Below are positions 1-9,757 of a stretch of DNA of 64,000 nt, piece by piece. The stretch lies in contig CACKDD010000004.1 in the NCBI GenBank assembly GCA_902598825.1, positions 35,242 to 99,241 on the forward strand. The letters run 5' to 3'. Every line of letters begins with the position of its first letter. The first letter of the stretch is position 1. The notes under the pieces were generated by a model that made no database searches, was not told the DNA's origin, and worked only from the letters and a program-made list of their open reading frames with translations. The stretch is from an uncultured Pelagibacteraceae bacterium. Lineage in GTDB: Bacteria > Pseudomonadota > Alphaproteobacteria > Pelagibacterales > Pelagibacteraceae. Both the position numbers and the translations under genes were made by a program.

Positions 1-61
1 ATTTATCAATATTTTTCCACCAATCATAATATAAATTGTATAAAAAATTTTTATTTTCCAT
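1..61 (-). CDS. ftsW: FtsW N-terminus (partial, runs off window start)
   Basis: Only the first 20 codons lie in the window. On the minus strand an ATG at 61-59 opens a frame reading MENKNFLYNLYYDWWKNIDK. The Trp-Trp-x-Asn-Ile-Asp-Lys end resembles the conserved segment just before the first membrane helix of FtsW, the septal peptidoglycan polymerase (SEDS family). It overlaps the end of murD by 11 bases, and ftsW follows murD in most dcw clusters, which supports the call. The gene is too short here for any catalytic feature to be seen. A related SEDS protein is possible but less likely in this position. Confidence 0.7.
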   Translation of the reverse strand, partial: MENKNFLYNLYYDWWKNIDK

Positions 62-1346
62 TGAAATATCTTTTAACCAATTGATTAAAATAGAGCCCTC
101 TGTCCTCAAAATTTTTAAAATTATCAAATGAAGCTGCACAAGGGCTAAATAGTATTGTGCAATGAGCCAGTTTTTCCTTCTTAACTAAATATGAAATACT
201 TTTTAGAGCATCTTTTAATTCACTAAAGTTTTTTGATTTTAATTTATTTTTAAGTTGTTTATTAAAAAAATTTTTGTTTTTTCCATATATGAATGCTCTT
301 ACATTATTCAATTCTTTTTTTTTCAAAGTGAATTTATCACCTTTTTTATTAATTCCACCTAATAACCATAAGATATTAGAATTTGCTTTCAAAATACTAA
401 AAGTAGAGGAAAAACTAGTTGATTTTGAGTCATTAATAATTGTCAAACCATTTCTTTTTAAAATTGTTTGCTGACGGTATTTCAAACCCTTAAAATTTTG
501 AATTGTTTTTAAAAACAAATTATTTTTAAGTCTTAATTTTTTTGCTATTTCAATCACAAACGATAGATTTTCTTTATTTGCATCATTGAAAAAATAATTA
601 TTTTTAATTTTTTTAAAAAAAAAATTGTTGTGACTTGTATCAACTTTAGTAATTTTACTGTTAAATTTATTCAATCTCAAATTTTTATTAATTAACTCAT
701 CATTTTTTTTTACAAAAGCAAAACTTTTTTTATCTTGAAATTTTAGAAGTTTGAATTTTGCATCTACATAACTTTTTAAATTTTTATGTCTTTCAAGATG
801 ATCTGGTCTTATATTCAAAATAATCGCATATTTTGAAGTAAATATTTTGCTATAATCTAATTGATAAGACGATGCCTCGATTACAAAAATTGTTTCTTTT
901 TTTATTTTTCTTTCATTTAATATCGGGTTACCAATGTTCCCAACAAGTCTCACATCTTTTTTTTGAGCCAACAAAACGTCATGTAAAATTTTAGCTGTTG
1001 TTGATTTTCCATTTGTTCCTGTAACTGTGATACTCTTATTTTTGTAAAATGAGTAAAATACATCTAAATCTGTAAAAATTTTTGAATTATTTTTTTTTAA
1101 AAATTTTGATAATTTACAATTAGAAATATTAATACCAGGACTGATAATAATTATATCTACTTTTATTTTTGTTACTTCACTTAGACTAATAAATTTTTGA
1201 TTGAATAATTTGTTTATTTTTAAATTATCATCAAATAAATATATTTGAGCTAAGTCCTTTAAAAATTTGAAAGATGAAATTCCACTCTTACCCAGACCAT
1301 AGATTAATATTTTTTTTTCTAAAAAAATATTTTGAGCTATTTTCAT
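51..1346 (-). CDS. murD: UDP-N-acetylmuramoyl-L-alanine--D-glutamate ligase (MurD)
   Basis: This cytoplasmic Mur ligase adds D-glutamate to UDP-MurNAc-L-Ala using ATP. The 431-residue protein begins with a Rossmann-like domain (GLGKSG near residues 17-22). It carries the ATP-binding loop TGTNGKSTT at about 109-117 and the Mur-ligase His in RPDHLERH. I place the start at the ATG at 1346; the open frame extends upstream to a TTG at 1433, but that lies inside mraY. The ATG shares one base with the mraY stop (TAATG), which suggests translational coupling. It lies between mraY and ftsW in the dcw order. Length is close to the family norm of about 430-450 residues. Confidence 0.96.
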   Translation of the reverse strand: MKIAQNIFLEKKILIYGLGKSGISSFKFLKDLAQIYLFDDNLKINKLFNQKFISLSEVTKIKVDIIIISPGINISNCKLSKFLKKNNSKIFTDLDVFYSFYKNKSITVTGTNGKSTTAKILHDVLLAQKKDVRLVGNIGNPILNERKIKKETIFVIEASSYQLDYSKIFTSKYAIILNIRPDHLERHKNLKSYVDAKFKLLKFQDKKSFAFVKKNDELINKNLRLNKFNSKITKVDTSHNNFFFKKIKNNYFFNDANKENLSFVIEIAKKLRLKNNLFLKTIQNFKGLKYRQQTILKRNGLTIINDSKSTSFSSTFSILKANSNILWLLGGINKKGDKFTLKKKELNNVRAFIYGKNKNFFNKQLKNKLKSKNFSELKDALKSISYLVKKEKLAHCTILFSPCAASFDNFKNFEDRGLYFNQLVKRYFNGK

Positions 1347-2431
1347 TATCTTAATTTTAGTGTAGCTAAACCTACCATTGCCAAAATTATAGAAATAATC
1401 CAAAATCTGATTACAACAGTCGACTCTGGCCAACCTTTCTTTTCAAAGTGATGGTGTATTGGAGCCATTTTAAAAATTCTTTTTCCAGTAAGTTTAAATG
1501 AAATTACTTGGACCATCACTGAAACTGCTTCTAAGACAAAAAGACCTCCAGTAATTGCTAAAACAATTTCATGTTTAGTAATTATCCCCACTGCACCTAA
1601 AGATCCTCCAAGGGATAATGAGCCAGTGTCACCCATAAAAATTTTGGCAGGTGGAGCATTGAACCACAAGAAACCTAAACAGGAACCTATTATCGCTCCA
1701 CAAAAAATTGAAATTTCACCTGTTCCTTCAATATAAGGAATATTTAAATAGTCTGAAAATACTATGTTACCAGTTACGTAACTAATAAAAGCAAAACAAG
1801 CTGCAACTAGTATTACTGGTACTGTGGCTAGACCATCCAAACCATCAGTAAGATTAACAGCGTTTGATGATCCAATAATTACAAATATTGAAAAAGGAAC
1901 AAAGAACCATCCAAGGTTTATGATTAAATCTTTAAAAAATGGAAAATATAAATTTGTTACATCTTGATAGTCCACAAATTGTAGATAAAAAATAACTCCT
2001 ATAATCGCTAATATTATTTGTAAAACAATTTTTAATTTCGATGAGATACCTGAAGAGTTTGTAAATTTAATCTTTTTGTAATCATCATAGGCACCTAATA
2101 ATCCAAAAGAGATTGCAATATATATACAAAATAAAATATTAATATTAGATAAATCTGCCCAACATAAAACTGATACAAGTAATCCTAATAAAATGATTAC
2201 CCCCCCCATTGTTGGAGTACCAATTTTTTTTACAATATGATCCTCTGGTCCATCATTACGGATTGGGTTATAAATTTTTTGATTAGAAAAAAATTTTATA
2301 AATGGACCTCCAATTATTAAAACTATTAACAAAGATGTAAAAACTGACAAGCCAGTCCGAAATGTTAAATACTTAAAAACATTTAAAAATCCAAATGTAT
2401 CTACAAAATTTAATAAAAATTGGTAAAGCAT
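1346..2431 (-). CDS. mraY: Phospho-N-acetylmuramoyl-pentapeptide-transferase (MraY)
   Basis: An integral inner-membrane enzyme that transfers phospho-MurNAc-pentapeptide to undecaprenyl phosphate, giving lipid I. The 361-residue protein has about ten hydrophobic helices and the family hallmarks: Asp116-Asp117 (YDDYKK), NLTDGLDGLA with Asp196 and Asp199, FMGDTGS with Asp268, and the HHH motif at about 326-328. Its ATG overlaps the murF-domain stop codon as TAATG, and its stop overlaps the murD ATG in the same way. A run of eight G residues (minus strand) falls in the codons for Met-Gly-Gly near residue 76-78, but the frame is intact. Confidence 0.97.
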   Translation of the reverse strand: MLYQFLLNFVDTFGFLNVFKYLTFRTGLSVFTSLLIVLIIGGPFIKFFSNQKIYNPIRNDGPEDHIVKKIGTPTMGGVIILLGLLVSVLCWADLSNINILFCIYIAISFGLLGAYDDYKKIKFTNSSGISSKLKIVLQIILAIIGVIFYLQFVDYQDVTNLYFPFFKDLIINLGWFFVPFSIFVIIGSSNAVNLTDGLDGLATVPVILVAACFAFISYVTGNIVFSDYLNIPYIEGTGEISIFCGAIIGSCLGFLWFNAPPAKIFMGDTGSLSLGGSLGAVGIITKHEIVLAITGGLFVLEAVSVMVQVISFKLTGKRIFKMAPIHHHFEKKGWPESTVVIRFWIISIILAMVGLATLKLR

Positions 2432-5271
2432 TAATTTAGCCCCTTTAAATCTTTCACTATTCTATTGAAACCTGTCGCATTTGAGGCTTTGATCATCAAA
2501 TAATCATCATTATTTAAGTCATCTCTTATCAAATTAATAATTTGTGATTTATTTTTCAAAATTCTACCTTTTTTAGATTTTGTAAGTTGATTAAATATAG
2601 ATGTCACCTTGGTTCCTTTAACAAAAACTTTATCTACCTTAGTTTGATTAATAATAGGTATAATAGATTGATGAAGTTTTTTTGAATGATTTCCAAGTTC
2701 CAACATATCACCAAGTAAAAGGTATTTTTTTGATTTTTTTGAATTAATTTTATCATAATTAAGTATTGCAGATTTTAATGATAATGGATTTGAATTGTAA
2801 CTTTCATCAATTAAATTAATATTTTTGCCATTAACTTTAATTTTAGAAAAGTCTCCTCTTCCATTAGGTACTTCAAAATTTAAAAAAATATTTTTATTCA
2901 AATCAAAGACATTTATATAAATATTAATAACAGCTATTGCAGCTAAAATATTATATACATTATTTTGAAAATCATTTGAAATTAAAAAATATTTTTTTAA
3001 ATTATTTATTTTAATGTAAATTTCAAAATTATCATTTTTTTTCAAACAATTTAATAATTTAACATCAGATTTAGGATTCTTTATACCAAAAGAAATTATT
3101 TTAAGATTATTTTTAAAAGCTATTTTTTTATGTAAATTAAAAAATTTATCATCTGCATTTAAAACAACAAAACCACCAGATTTAGTATTATTAATAATTT
3201 CAGATTTGGCTAAAGCAATTTGTTTTATATTTTTGAAATTTTTTGCGTGTGCGTAGTTTACATTAGTTATAACGCTAATATCTGGTTGTATGATTTTTGT
3301 GAGATAATCAATTTCACCTTTTTTATCCATTCCAACTTCTAAAACACCAAAATTGTCTTTATGGGTTAAATTAAAAAGACTTAAAGGGACTCCATATTTA
3401 TTGTTATATGATTTAGGAGAGATGCTTACTTTTGAAATTTTTTTCAATGTGTTGCCCAATAATTCTTTCAATGTAGTTTTGCCACAACTCCCTGTTATAG
3501 CAATTAGTTTAGCATCTATATTTTTTCGAAAAATTTTAGAGATAACTGTCAAAAATTTTAAAGAATCTTTTACTTTAATTTGTTTTGATTTTTTCAGACT
3601 ATTTTGAAATCGATTTACAATAGCTAGGGATGCCCTATTTTTAAATGATTGTTTTACAAATTTATTTCCATCATTTTTTTCGCCTTTTATTGCAAAAAAA
3701 ATATCATCTTTTTTCACTTCGTTTGAATTAATTTTTGCTAGCTTAATGGATAATGATGAAGAAACTCTTTTATTACCTGAAATCTCTTTAATTATATTTA
3801 ACTTTAAATTATCAGATAAATTTAAGTTTTTAGTTTTAATTGCTTTAAGAATAATTTTTTTATCTGAAAAGTAAATTTTATGCTTACCTATAACCTGAGT
3901 TTTTTCATGCCCCTTTCCAGCAACTAATAAAATTTCTCCAGTGTTCAAATTTTTTATTGCTTCAAATATTGCTTTCTTTCTATCAGAAATCTCAATGATT
4001 TTTTTTCTCTTAATTCCTTTTTTAATATCTCTTCTAATTTTATCTGGGTTCTCAAATCTAGGATTATCATCAGTAAGATAAATTTTATCAGAGAAATTAG
4101 ATGCAATTTTACCCATTTTTGATCTTTTATTTTGATCTCTATTTCCACCACAACCAAATAATAAACAGAGCTTTTTATCTGGAAATTGTTCTCTCAAGTT
4201 TAAAAGGCAAGTTTTTAGGGCCTCTGGAGTGTGTGCGTAATCAAGAATTATTTTTGATTTATTTTTAATTTTACCAATTTTTTCAAATCTGCCCTCTACT
4301 GGTTTAATTTTTTCAATAATATCGAAAATCTTTTTTAAATTAATATTTTTTTTAGCAGCAAATATTGCCATTAATATATTCTTTAATTGAATTTTTCCTA
4401 TTAAGTTAAGATTAATCTCTCTTATGGAGTTTTTATATATAATTTTAAGTAATTGACTTTCACCTTTAAAAGTATGAGATAAAACTCTAAAATTATTTTT
4501 TTTATCATTCAATGTAATTATTTTTAATCTTTTTTTTTTTGCAATTTTATTAATTGCTCTAAATTCAGGTATTTTATCGTCTGTTATTATATTCCCTTTT
4601 TTTTTGATAAGATTTCTAAATAGATAAAGTTTTGCATTAAGATAATCATTTAAATTTTTATGGTAATCTAAATGATCCTGAGACAAATTTGTAAATATTC
4701 CAGAATTAAATTTCAAACCATCGAGCCTATTCTGTTTAAGGCCATGACTCGAAGCCTCCATAATAACATTGTCTATTCTTTGATGTTTTAGTTTTTTTAA
4801 AATCTTGCCCAATTGAATTGGATCAATTGTAGTATTAGATAAGTCTAAATTAAAACTGTTGGACTTAACCCCTAAAGTTCCAATTGAGGCGACCCTTTTA
4901 TTATTTAATTTTAAAATTTGATAATAAAAATCTGCAATAGATGATTTCCCGTTTGTGCCCGTAACCGCAATTAAATTTTTTGGTATTCTATTGAAAATTT
5001 TGAATGAAACTTCTGACAATAATTTTCTAATATTTTTTGTATGTATAAACAAAATACCATTTTGAAATTCTTTAACTTTTTTTTCAGTAATAATAATTTT
5101 TGAGCCTTTTTTAATCGCAATTGAGATAAATTTGTTTCCATCAATTCTATTACCCTTAATAGCAAAAAAAATATCATTTTTTTTTATCTTAGAACTATTA
5201 AAGGATATTCCTGAAAAAAAGATATTTCCGAGTTTTTTATTGATATTAGGGATGTAGTCTTTCAGTAACAT
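2431..5271 (-). CDS. murEF: Fused MurE-MurF muropeptide ligase
   Basis: A single 946-residue frame contains two complete Mur ligases. Residues 1 to about 480 are MurE, with the P-loop TGTNGKSS at 104-111 and DNPR at 402-405, the motif known to mark meso-diaminopimelate-adding MurE. Residues about 485-946 are MurF, with the P-loop GSCGKTT at 594-600, and add D-Ala-D-Ala. Both halves start with a similar substrate-binding module (the DIFFAIKG sequence occurs at 33-40 and 523-530). No stop or frameshift separates them. The fusion occupies the place where murE and murF are normally two adjacent genes. It likely catalyses two consecutive cytoplasmic steps towards UDP-MurNAc-pentapeptide. Confidence 0.95.
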   Translation of the reverse strand: MLLKDYIPNINKKLGNIFFSGISFNSSKIKKNDIFFAIKGNRIDGNKFISIAIKKGSKIIITEKKVKEFQNGILFIHTKNIRKLLSEVSFKIFNRIPKNLIAVTGTNGKSSIADFYYQILKLNNKRVASIGTLGVKSNSFNLDLSNTTIDPIQLGKILKKLKHQRIDNVIMEASSHGLKQNRLDGLKFNSGIFTNLSQDHLDYHKNLNDYLNAKLYLFRNLIKKKGNIITDDKIPEFRAINKIAKKKRLKIITLNDKKNNFRVLSHTFKGESQLLKIIYKNSIREINLNLIGKIQLKNILMAIFAAKKNINLKKIFDIIEKIKPVEGRFEKIGKIKNKSKIILDYAHTPEALKTCLLNLREQFPDKKLCLLFGCGGNRDQNKRSKMGKIASNFSDKIYLTDDNPRFENPDKIRRDIKKGIKRKKIIEISDRKKAIFEAIKNLNTGEILLVAGKGHEKTQVIGKHKIYFSDKKIILKAIKTKNLNLSDNLKLNIIKEISGNKRVSSSLSIKLAKINSNEVKKDDIFFAIKGEKNDGNKFVKQSFKNRASLAIVNRFQNSLKKSKQIKVKDSLKFLTVISKIFRKNIDAKLIAITGSCGKTTLKELLGNTLKKISKVSISPKSYNNKYGVPLSLFNLTHKDNFGVLEVGMDKKGEIDYLTKIIQPDISVITNVNYAHAKNFKNIKQIALAKSEIINNTKSGGFVVLNADDKFFNLHKKIAFKNNLKIISFGIKNPKSDVKLLNCLKKNDNFEIYIKINNLKKYFLISNDFQNNVYNILAAIAVINIYINVFDLNKNIFLNFEVPNGRGDFSKIKVNGKNINLIDESYNSNPLSLKSAILNYDKINSKKSKKYLLLGDMLELGNHSKKLHQSIIPIINQTKVDKVFVKGTKVTSIFNQLTKSKKGRILKNKSQIINLIRDDLNNDDYLMIKASNATGFNRIVKDLKGLN

Positions 5272-5273
5272 TT

Positions 5274-6962
5274 TTAATTAATTTCACTGTATTTTGTGGC
5301 TAAAATAGGCCCAATTTTTTCAACTATTTGACCTGTTGTTTCGACTGTAGTCCATCCAGCAGTATTATATGGAGTACCTTTATATTTTATATTAGACCCA
5401 TCTCTATAATGATAAACATAATCTTGATTGGTCTTTGGCTCATCTAGCATGACTGCTAAAACAAATTTTGGTCTAGATGTGGGAAATACCGAAATAAAAG
5501 AATTTATCTTTTTTTTAGAATAACCTCCCGTTGTACTTTTTTGTGCTGTTCCTGTTTTTCCACCAATTTCATATCCATTAACATTTGCTAAAGAAGCAGT
5601 CCCTTCTTTAGTGTTAACAATTTTTCTTAAAATAGGTAAAATTTTTTCTGATACTTCTTGGTCTAAAATTTTTTCTTTTTTTTCTTTTTGAGATTTTTTA
5701 ATAATAGTAGGACTTATGTGATGACCTCCATTGACAATAATCGCATAGGCTTTTGCTAGCTGTAACAAAGTTGTAGTAATTCCATGCCCAAAAGAAGCAG
5801 TAGCTAGAGGACATTTTCCCCAATTGAATTTAATAGGTTTTCCAACTTCCTCAATATCAAAGTTTATCTTTTCCAATATTCCAATCTTGGATAAAAATAA
5901 TCTGAACTTTTCCTCACCAATTTGCTGACCAATTCTAACTGAACCTATATTTCCTGATCTAATAAGAATTTGTTCTGCAGTCAAATCTGATGGTATTTTA
6001 TCGTCATACTCTCTAATAGGAAATCCTGCACAAGTTAATGATTTTGGTAAATCATTATATTCTGTTTCAGGTTCAATAATTTTTTCATCCAAAGCTGCAG
6101 CTAAAGTGAAGGTTTTAAAAACAGATCCAAATTCATAAACTCCTTTAGTTGCTCTATTAATTAGATTTATATCAGAAATAGTTTCTCTTTTGTTTGGATC
6201 AAAATCTGGCAAAGACACTAAGGATAAAATTTCACCGTTATTAACATCCATTAAAATTGCAGCACTACCTTTGGTTTTAAAAATCTGATTAAATTTTAAA
6301 AGCTCATTTCTAATTAAAAATTGTATGTCTTTATCAACTGTTAGTTTTATTGGTTCTTGAAGATTTTTAAGTTCGTTATCTAACGACTTTTCAAGACCTG
6401 ATATGCCATTGTTATCATTATCAATTTGACCAATAATATGGCTAAATAAATTTTTTTCAGGATATATTCTAGTCAACTTTTCTTCAGGCTGAATAGACTT
6501 ATCACCTAATTTCATTATTTTTTCATAATTTTCATCAGAAATCATTTTTTCAAGATAGAAAAATTTTTTATTTATTAAATTAGACTCAATTTTTTTGTAA
6601 TCTTTATTGGGAAAAATATACTTTAAATTAATTATAAGTTTTTTTTTATCAATAACTTTTTGTGTGCTTATGCCTATATCAACAGAACTTACAGTCTTAC
6701 TTAAAAATTTTCCATTTCTATCAAGAATATCTGCCCTGTAAAGATTATTAATCGAATTATTTATATTTTCATTTATTTCATTTTTTGATTTTCTGGATCC
6801 CAAATGAATTAGATGAATTGAATAAATAAAGAAAATGATAAAAAAAATAAAAAAAATAAATGATACCCTATTAAAAGATAAATCTAAATTTGACTTACTT
6901 TTTTTATACGAAAAAGCATCTTGATGATCCTCTAAAATAATTTTAAAATTTCTATTACTCAT
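5274..6962 (-). CDS. ftsI: Division-specific transpeptidase FtsI (PBP3)
   Basis: A class B penicillin-binding protein that cross-links septal peptidoglycan as the partner of FtsW. The 562-residue protein has a short cytoplasmic tail, one membrane helix at about 33-54, a non-catalytic periplasmic pedestal, and a transpeptidase domain. Its three active-site motifs are visible: SVFK (nucleophile Ser280, Lys283), SGN at 336-338 and KTG at 469-471. The start ATG overlaps the end of ftsL by 8 bases, and the stop lies two bases from the murEF start. Length and order fit the family well. Confidence 0.96.
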   Translation of the reverse strand: MSNRNFKIILEDHQDAFSYKKSKSNLDLSFNRVSFIFFIFFIIFFIYSIHLIHLGSRKSKNEINENINNSINNLYRADILDRNGKFLSKTVSSVDIGISTQKVIDKKKLIINLKYIFPNKDYKKIESNLINKKFFYLEKMISDENYEKIMKLGDKSIQPEEKLTRIYPEKNLFSHIIGQIDNDNNGISGLEKSLDNELKNLQEPIKLTVDKDIQFLIRNELLKFNQIFKTKGSAAILMDVNNGEILSLVSLPDFDPNKRETISDINLINRATKGVYEFGSVFKTFTLAAALDEKIIEPETEYNDLPKSLTCAGFPIREYDDKIPSDLTAEQILIRSGNIGSVRIGQQIGEEKFRLFLSKIGILEKINFDIEEVGKPIKFNWGKCPLATASFGHGITTTLLQLAKAYAIIVNGGHHISPTIIKKSQKEKKEKILDQEVSEKILPILRKIVNTKEGTASLANVNGYEIGGKTGTAQKSTTGGYSKKKINSFISVFPTSRPKFVLAVMLDEPKTNQDYVYHYRDGSNIKYKGTPYNTAGWTTVETTGQIVEKIGPILATKYSEIN

Positions 6963-7260
6963 TATCTAATATTAGATTATTTATTTGAAGCTTTTTTTTG
7001 CTTTGATCTATTATCTTAATTTCATTTATATCTTTTTTATCTAATTCATCATCAAAGTATAAGTTTTGAAATTCAATTAATTTTTCTGTTGAACTTAAAA
7101 ATTCATATTCTAACTTAATATTTTCAAAATCCTTTTTTAATGCCCTAATATTCTCCTTTATTGTAAAAATCTCATCATCAGTTCTTTTTGTTGAGTTTTT
7201 TACAAGTGCTGTAGATAAGATTAAAAATACTATTAAAAAAATGACTGAAAATTTCTTCAT
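6955..7260 (-). CDS. ftsL: Cell division protein FtsL-like
   Basis: A 101-residue bitopic membrane protein with one N-terminal hydrophobic helix (about 4-21) followed by a charged, probably coiled-coil periplasmic region. FtsL bridges FtsB/FtsQ and FtsWI in the divisome. The sequence itself is poorly conserved, as usual for FtsL, so the call rests mostly on size, topology and position between rsmH and ftsI. The start overlaps the rsmH stop by four bases (ATGA). Confidence 0.8.
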   Translation of the reverse strand: MKKFSVIFLIVFLILSTALVKNSTKRTDDEIFTIKENIRALKKDFENIKLEYEFLSSTEKLIEFQNLYFDDELDKKDINEIKIIDQSKKKLQINNLILDNE

Positions 7261-8267
7261 AGCTTGTTTCCAAAATTTTCTATCTCTATTAAATACTCAA
7301 ATTTCTTTAAAATATCTGTTTTGAAATTATAAAAATCATCTTTTTTAACAATATATCTAAGTTTTGCTGATCTTGATGGCAAATTTTCTTTTAGCTCTGT
7401 TTTAGAGGGAGTCCTAGGTTTTTTTTCCAACATTTGAAATAACGTGTCAGCCTGCTCAATTTTAGGAACATATCTTGATATACTTTTTTTCTCTGACAAA
7501 CTTTTAAAGAAATATTTGACTATTTTATCCTCTAGTGAATGAAAAGTAACAACTGCTAAAATACCATCTTTTTTTAAAACTTTTGCTGCAGCTATTAATC
7601 CATAGATAAGCTCTGTAATCTCTTTATTAACAAAGATTCTCAATGCTTGAAAAACTTTTGTGGCACTATGAATCTTAAAGTTTTTTTTCTTTTTGTTCTT
7701 TGCAATTAACTCTACTAAACTTTTTGTATCAATTTTATTTATACTTCTTTGCTTAACAATACTGCTGGCAATTTTTTTTGCATATTTTTCTTCCCCAAAA
7801 AATTTAAATATTTTTTCAAGATCTTTTTCATCTAATCTATTTATTACCTCTTTTGCTGAAAAATCATTTAAACCCATTTGCATATTCAAATCTCCCAAAG
7901 AATTAAATGATAAGCCTTTTTTTGGATCTTTAATTTGTGTGGTTGAGTAACCCAAATCGAAAATTATTCCTCTTACATTGGTATTTTTAATTTTCAAATC
8001 ATCTAATTGACTAAATTTCTTATTCTTAAAAATAAATCTATCTTGAAACTCTTTTGAAATTTTATCTGCTTTTTTTTTACTTTCTAGATCTCTATCTAGG
8101 GCGATTACTTGAGTATTTTGATAACTTAAAATTTTTTTTGTGTAACCACCTTGACCGAAGGTGCAGTCAATAAATGTGCCACCATACTGAGGGGTAATAA
8201 TGCTAATTAATTCATTTAGCAAAACCGGATAGTGTTTTACAATATCCGATTGCATGGTGGCTTGCAT
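7257..8267 (-). CDS. rsmH: 16S rRNA (cytosine(1402)-N(4))-methyltransferase RsmH (MraW)
   Basis: An S-adenosylmethionine-dependent methyltransferase that modifies C1402 of 16S rRNA in the ribosomal P site. The 336-residue protein opens with HYPVLLNE and the SAM-binding segment [12 protein letters not shown], and contains the [10 protein letters not shown] motif typical of MraW. An alternative start is Met5 (8255); I keep the first ATG at 8267. It lies directly downstream of ftsZ, whereas in the usual dcw cluster it follows mraZ directly. Confidence 0.95.
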   Translation of the reverse strand: MQATMQSDIVKHYPVLLNELISIITPQYGGTFIDCTFGQGGYTKKILSYQNTQVIALDRDLESKKKADKISKEFQDRFIFKNKKFSQLDDLKIKNTNVRGIIFDLGYSTTQIKDPKKGLSFNSLGDLNMQMGLNDFSAKEVINRLDEKDLEKIFKFFGEEKYAKKIASSIVKQRSINKIDTKSLVELIAKNKKKKNFKIHSATKVFQALRIFVNKEITELIYGLIAAAKVLKKDGILAVVTFHSLEDKIVKYFFKSLSEKKSISRYVPKIEQADTLFQMLEKKPRTPSKTELKENLPSRSAKLRYIVKKDDFYNFKTDILKKFEYLIEIENFGNKL

Positions 8268-8285
8268 TTATTTTTTTGAAGACCA

Positions 8286-9743
8286 TTAATTTTTTTGTCT
8301 TCTTAAAAATGCTGGAATCTCAAGATCATCATCTTCTTGATCTTCTTCGGATGATCCCAATAAATCATCTGAATTTTTTGCTTCAATATCTGAATTAAAT
8401 AAATCTGGCTCATCTATATCAACACCAAATTCTTTTAAATCTCCTGAAACTTCTTCTTTCTCTGATGATCTTATTGCTTCTTCTGAAAAAGAAACTTCAT
8501 TCTCCTTAGATGTGTCCTCAACTATGCTTTCAACCTCTTGATTTTTGAGTAATTCTTCATGATACTGATTGTTAACTTCATCTATAGTTTCATTTTGATT
8601 TTCAGAGACAACCTCATTTTCCAGTTTCAAAGCATTAGCTCCATGTGTAGCTATATTTGAAGCCGTATTAGAAAAAGAAAATGATGCTGTGTGATTATTT
8701 GAACCAAAATCAGAATATCCAGTATTACGATTTTGTATTCTATGCACCATATTAACAACTGACTTAGACTCAGGTTGTTGATTGTCTAATGATGTGGCAA
8801 CTATTGAAACTCTTATTTTGCCTGCAAGAGCTTCATCAGTTATTGCACCTATAATAACTTCTGCATCAGCTTCAACTTCTGATCTAATTTTATTAACTAC
8901 TTCATCAACTTCAAAAAGTTTAAGATCTTTTCCGCCAGTAATATTAACTAATAAACCTTTTGCTCCTTTAAGCGTATAGTCATCTATTAAAGGATTACTA
9001 ATTGCCATTTCTGTAGCTTGCATAGCTCTACCTTCGCCTTCGGCTTCACCTGTACCCATCATAGCTTTACCCATTGATGCCATAACAGTTTCAACATCAG
9101 CAAAATCTAGATTAATTATTCCAGGTCTAACCATTAAGTCAGTTACACTTTGTACTCCATGCATCAAAACATTATTTGAAAGATTAAATGACTCCTCAAA
9201 TGTAGTTTGTTCATTTGCTATTTTAAACAAATTTTGATTTGGTATTACAATTATTGTATCTACATGTTTTCTTAATTCCTCAAGACCAATTTGGGCCCTT
9301 CTCATTCTTGAAGGCCCTTCGTATAAGAAAGGAAGTGTTACTACACCTACAGTGAGTATATTTAATTCTTTTGCTGCTCTAGCTATAACATGTGCTGCAC
9401 CAGTTCCTGTTCCACCACCCATTCCTGCAGCAATGAAAACCATATTTGCGCCTTGCAAAATATTTACAATTTCATTTAAAGATTCATCAGCTGCAGCCTG
9501 TCCAATATCAAGCTTAGCGCCTGCACCTAATCCTTTCGTCAAATTTAAACCAATTTGAATTTTCGATTTTGCTTTACTATGTTTTAAATCTTGAGCATCA
9601 GTATTTACAGCTATAAATTCAACTCCCTGCATTCCGTTATCAATCATCTCATTAATTGCGTTCCCTCCTGCACCTCCAATTCCCATTACTAGAAGTCTTG
9701 GTTGCAACTCTTTTATCTCTGGTGCTCTTAAGTTAATTGTCAT
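8286..9743 (-). CDS. ftsZ: Cell division GTPase FtsZ
   Basis: The tubulin-like GTPase that forms the division ring. The 485-residue protein has the nucleotide-binding GGAGGNAI segment, the tubulin signature GGGTGTG at about 109-115 and the T7-loop region NLDFADVETV. A long acidic, low-complexity linker (about 330-470) leads to the conserved C-terminal peptide EIPAFLRRQ, which in other bacteria binds FtsA and ZipA-like anchors. A G-rich ribosome-binding site (GGGGGA) lies upstream of the ATG. The gene stands second in the cluster after mraZ, not at the distal end next to ftsA, which is unusual. Confidence 0.97.
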   Translation of the reverse strand: MTINLRAPEIKELQPRLLVMGIGGAGGNAINEMIDNGMQGVEFIAVNTDAQDLKHSKAKSKIQIGLNLTKGLGAGAKLDIGQAAADESLNEIVNILQGANMVFIAAGMGGGTGTGAAHVIARAAKELNILTVGVVTLPFLYEGPSRMRRAQIGLEELRKHVDTIIVIPNQNLFKIANEQTTFEESFNLSNNVLMHGVQSVTDLMVRPGIINLDFADVETVMASMGKAMMGTGEAEGEGRAMQATEMAISNPLIDDYTLKGAKGLLVNITGGKDLKLFEVDEVVNKIRSEVEADAEVIIGAITDEALAGKIRVSIVATSLDNQQPESKSVVNMVHRIQNRNTGYSDFGSNNHTASFSFSNTASNIATHGANALKLENEVVSENQNETIDEVNNQYHEELLKNQEVESIVEDTSKENEVSFSEEAIRSSEKEEVSGDLKEFGVDIDEPDLFNSDIEAKNSDDLLGSSEEDQEDDDLEIPAFLRRQKN

Positions 9744-9757
9744 TTTATTATCCCCCG

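Noticed and set aside
51-1433. Longer MurD starting at 1433
   Set aside because: It would begin with TTG and overlap mraY by 88 bases; the ATG at 1346 gives the normal N-terminus and a TAATG junction.
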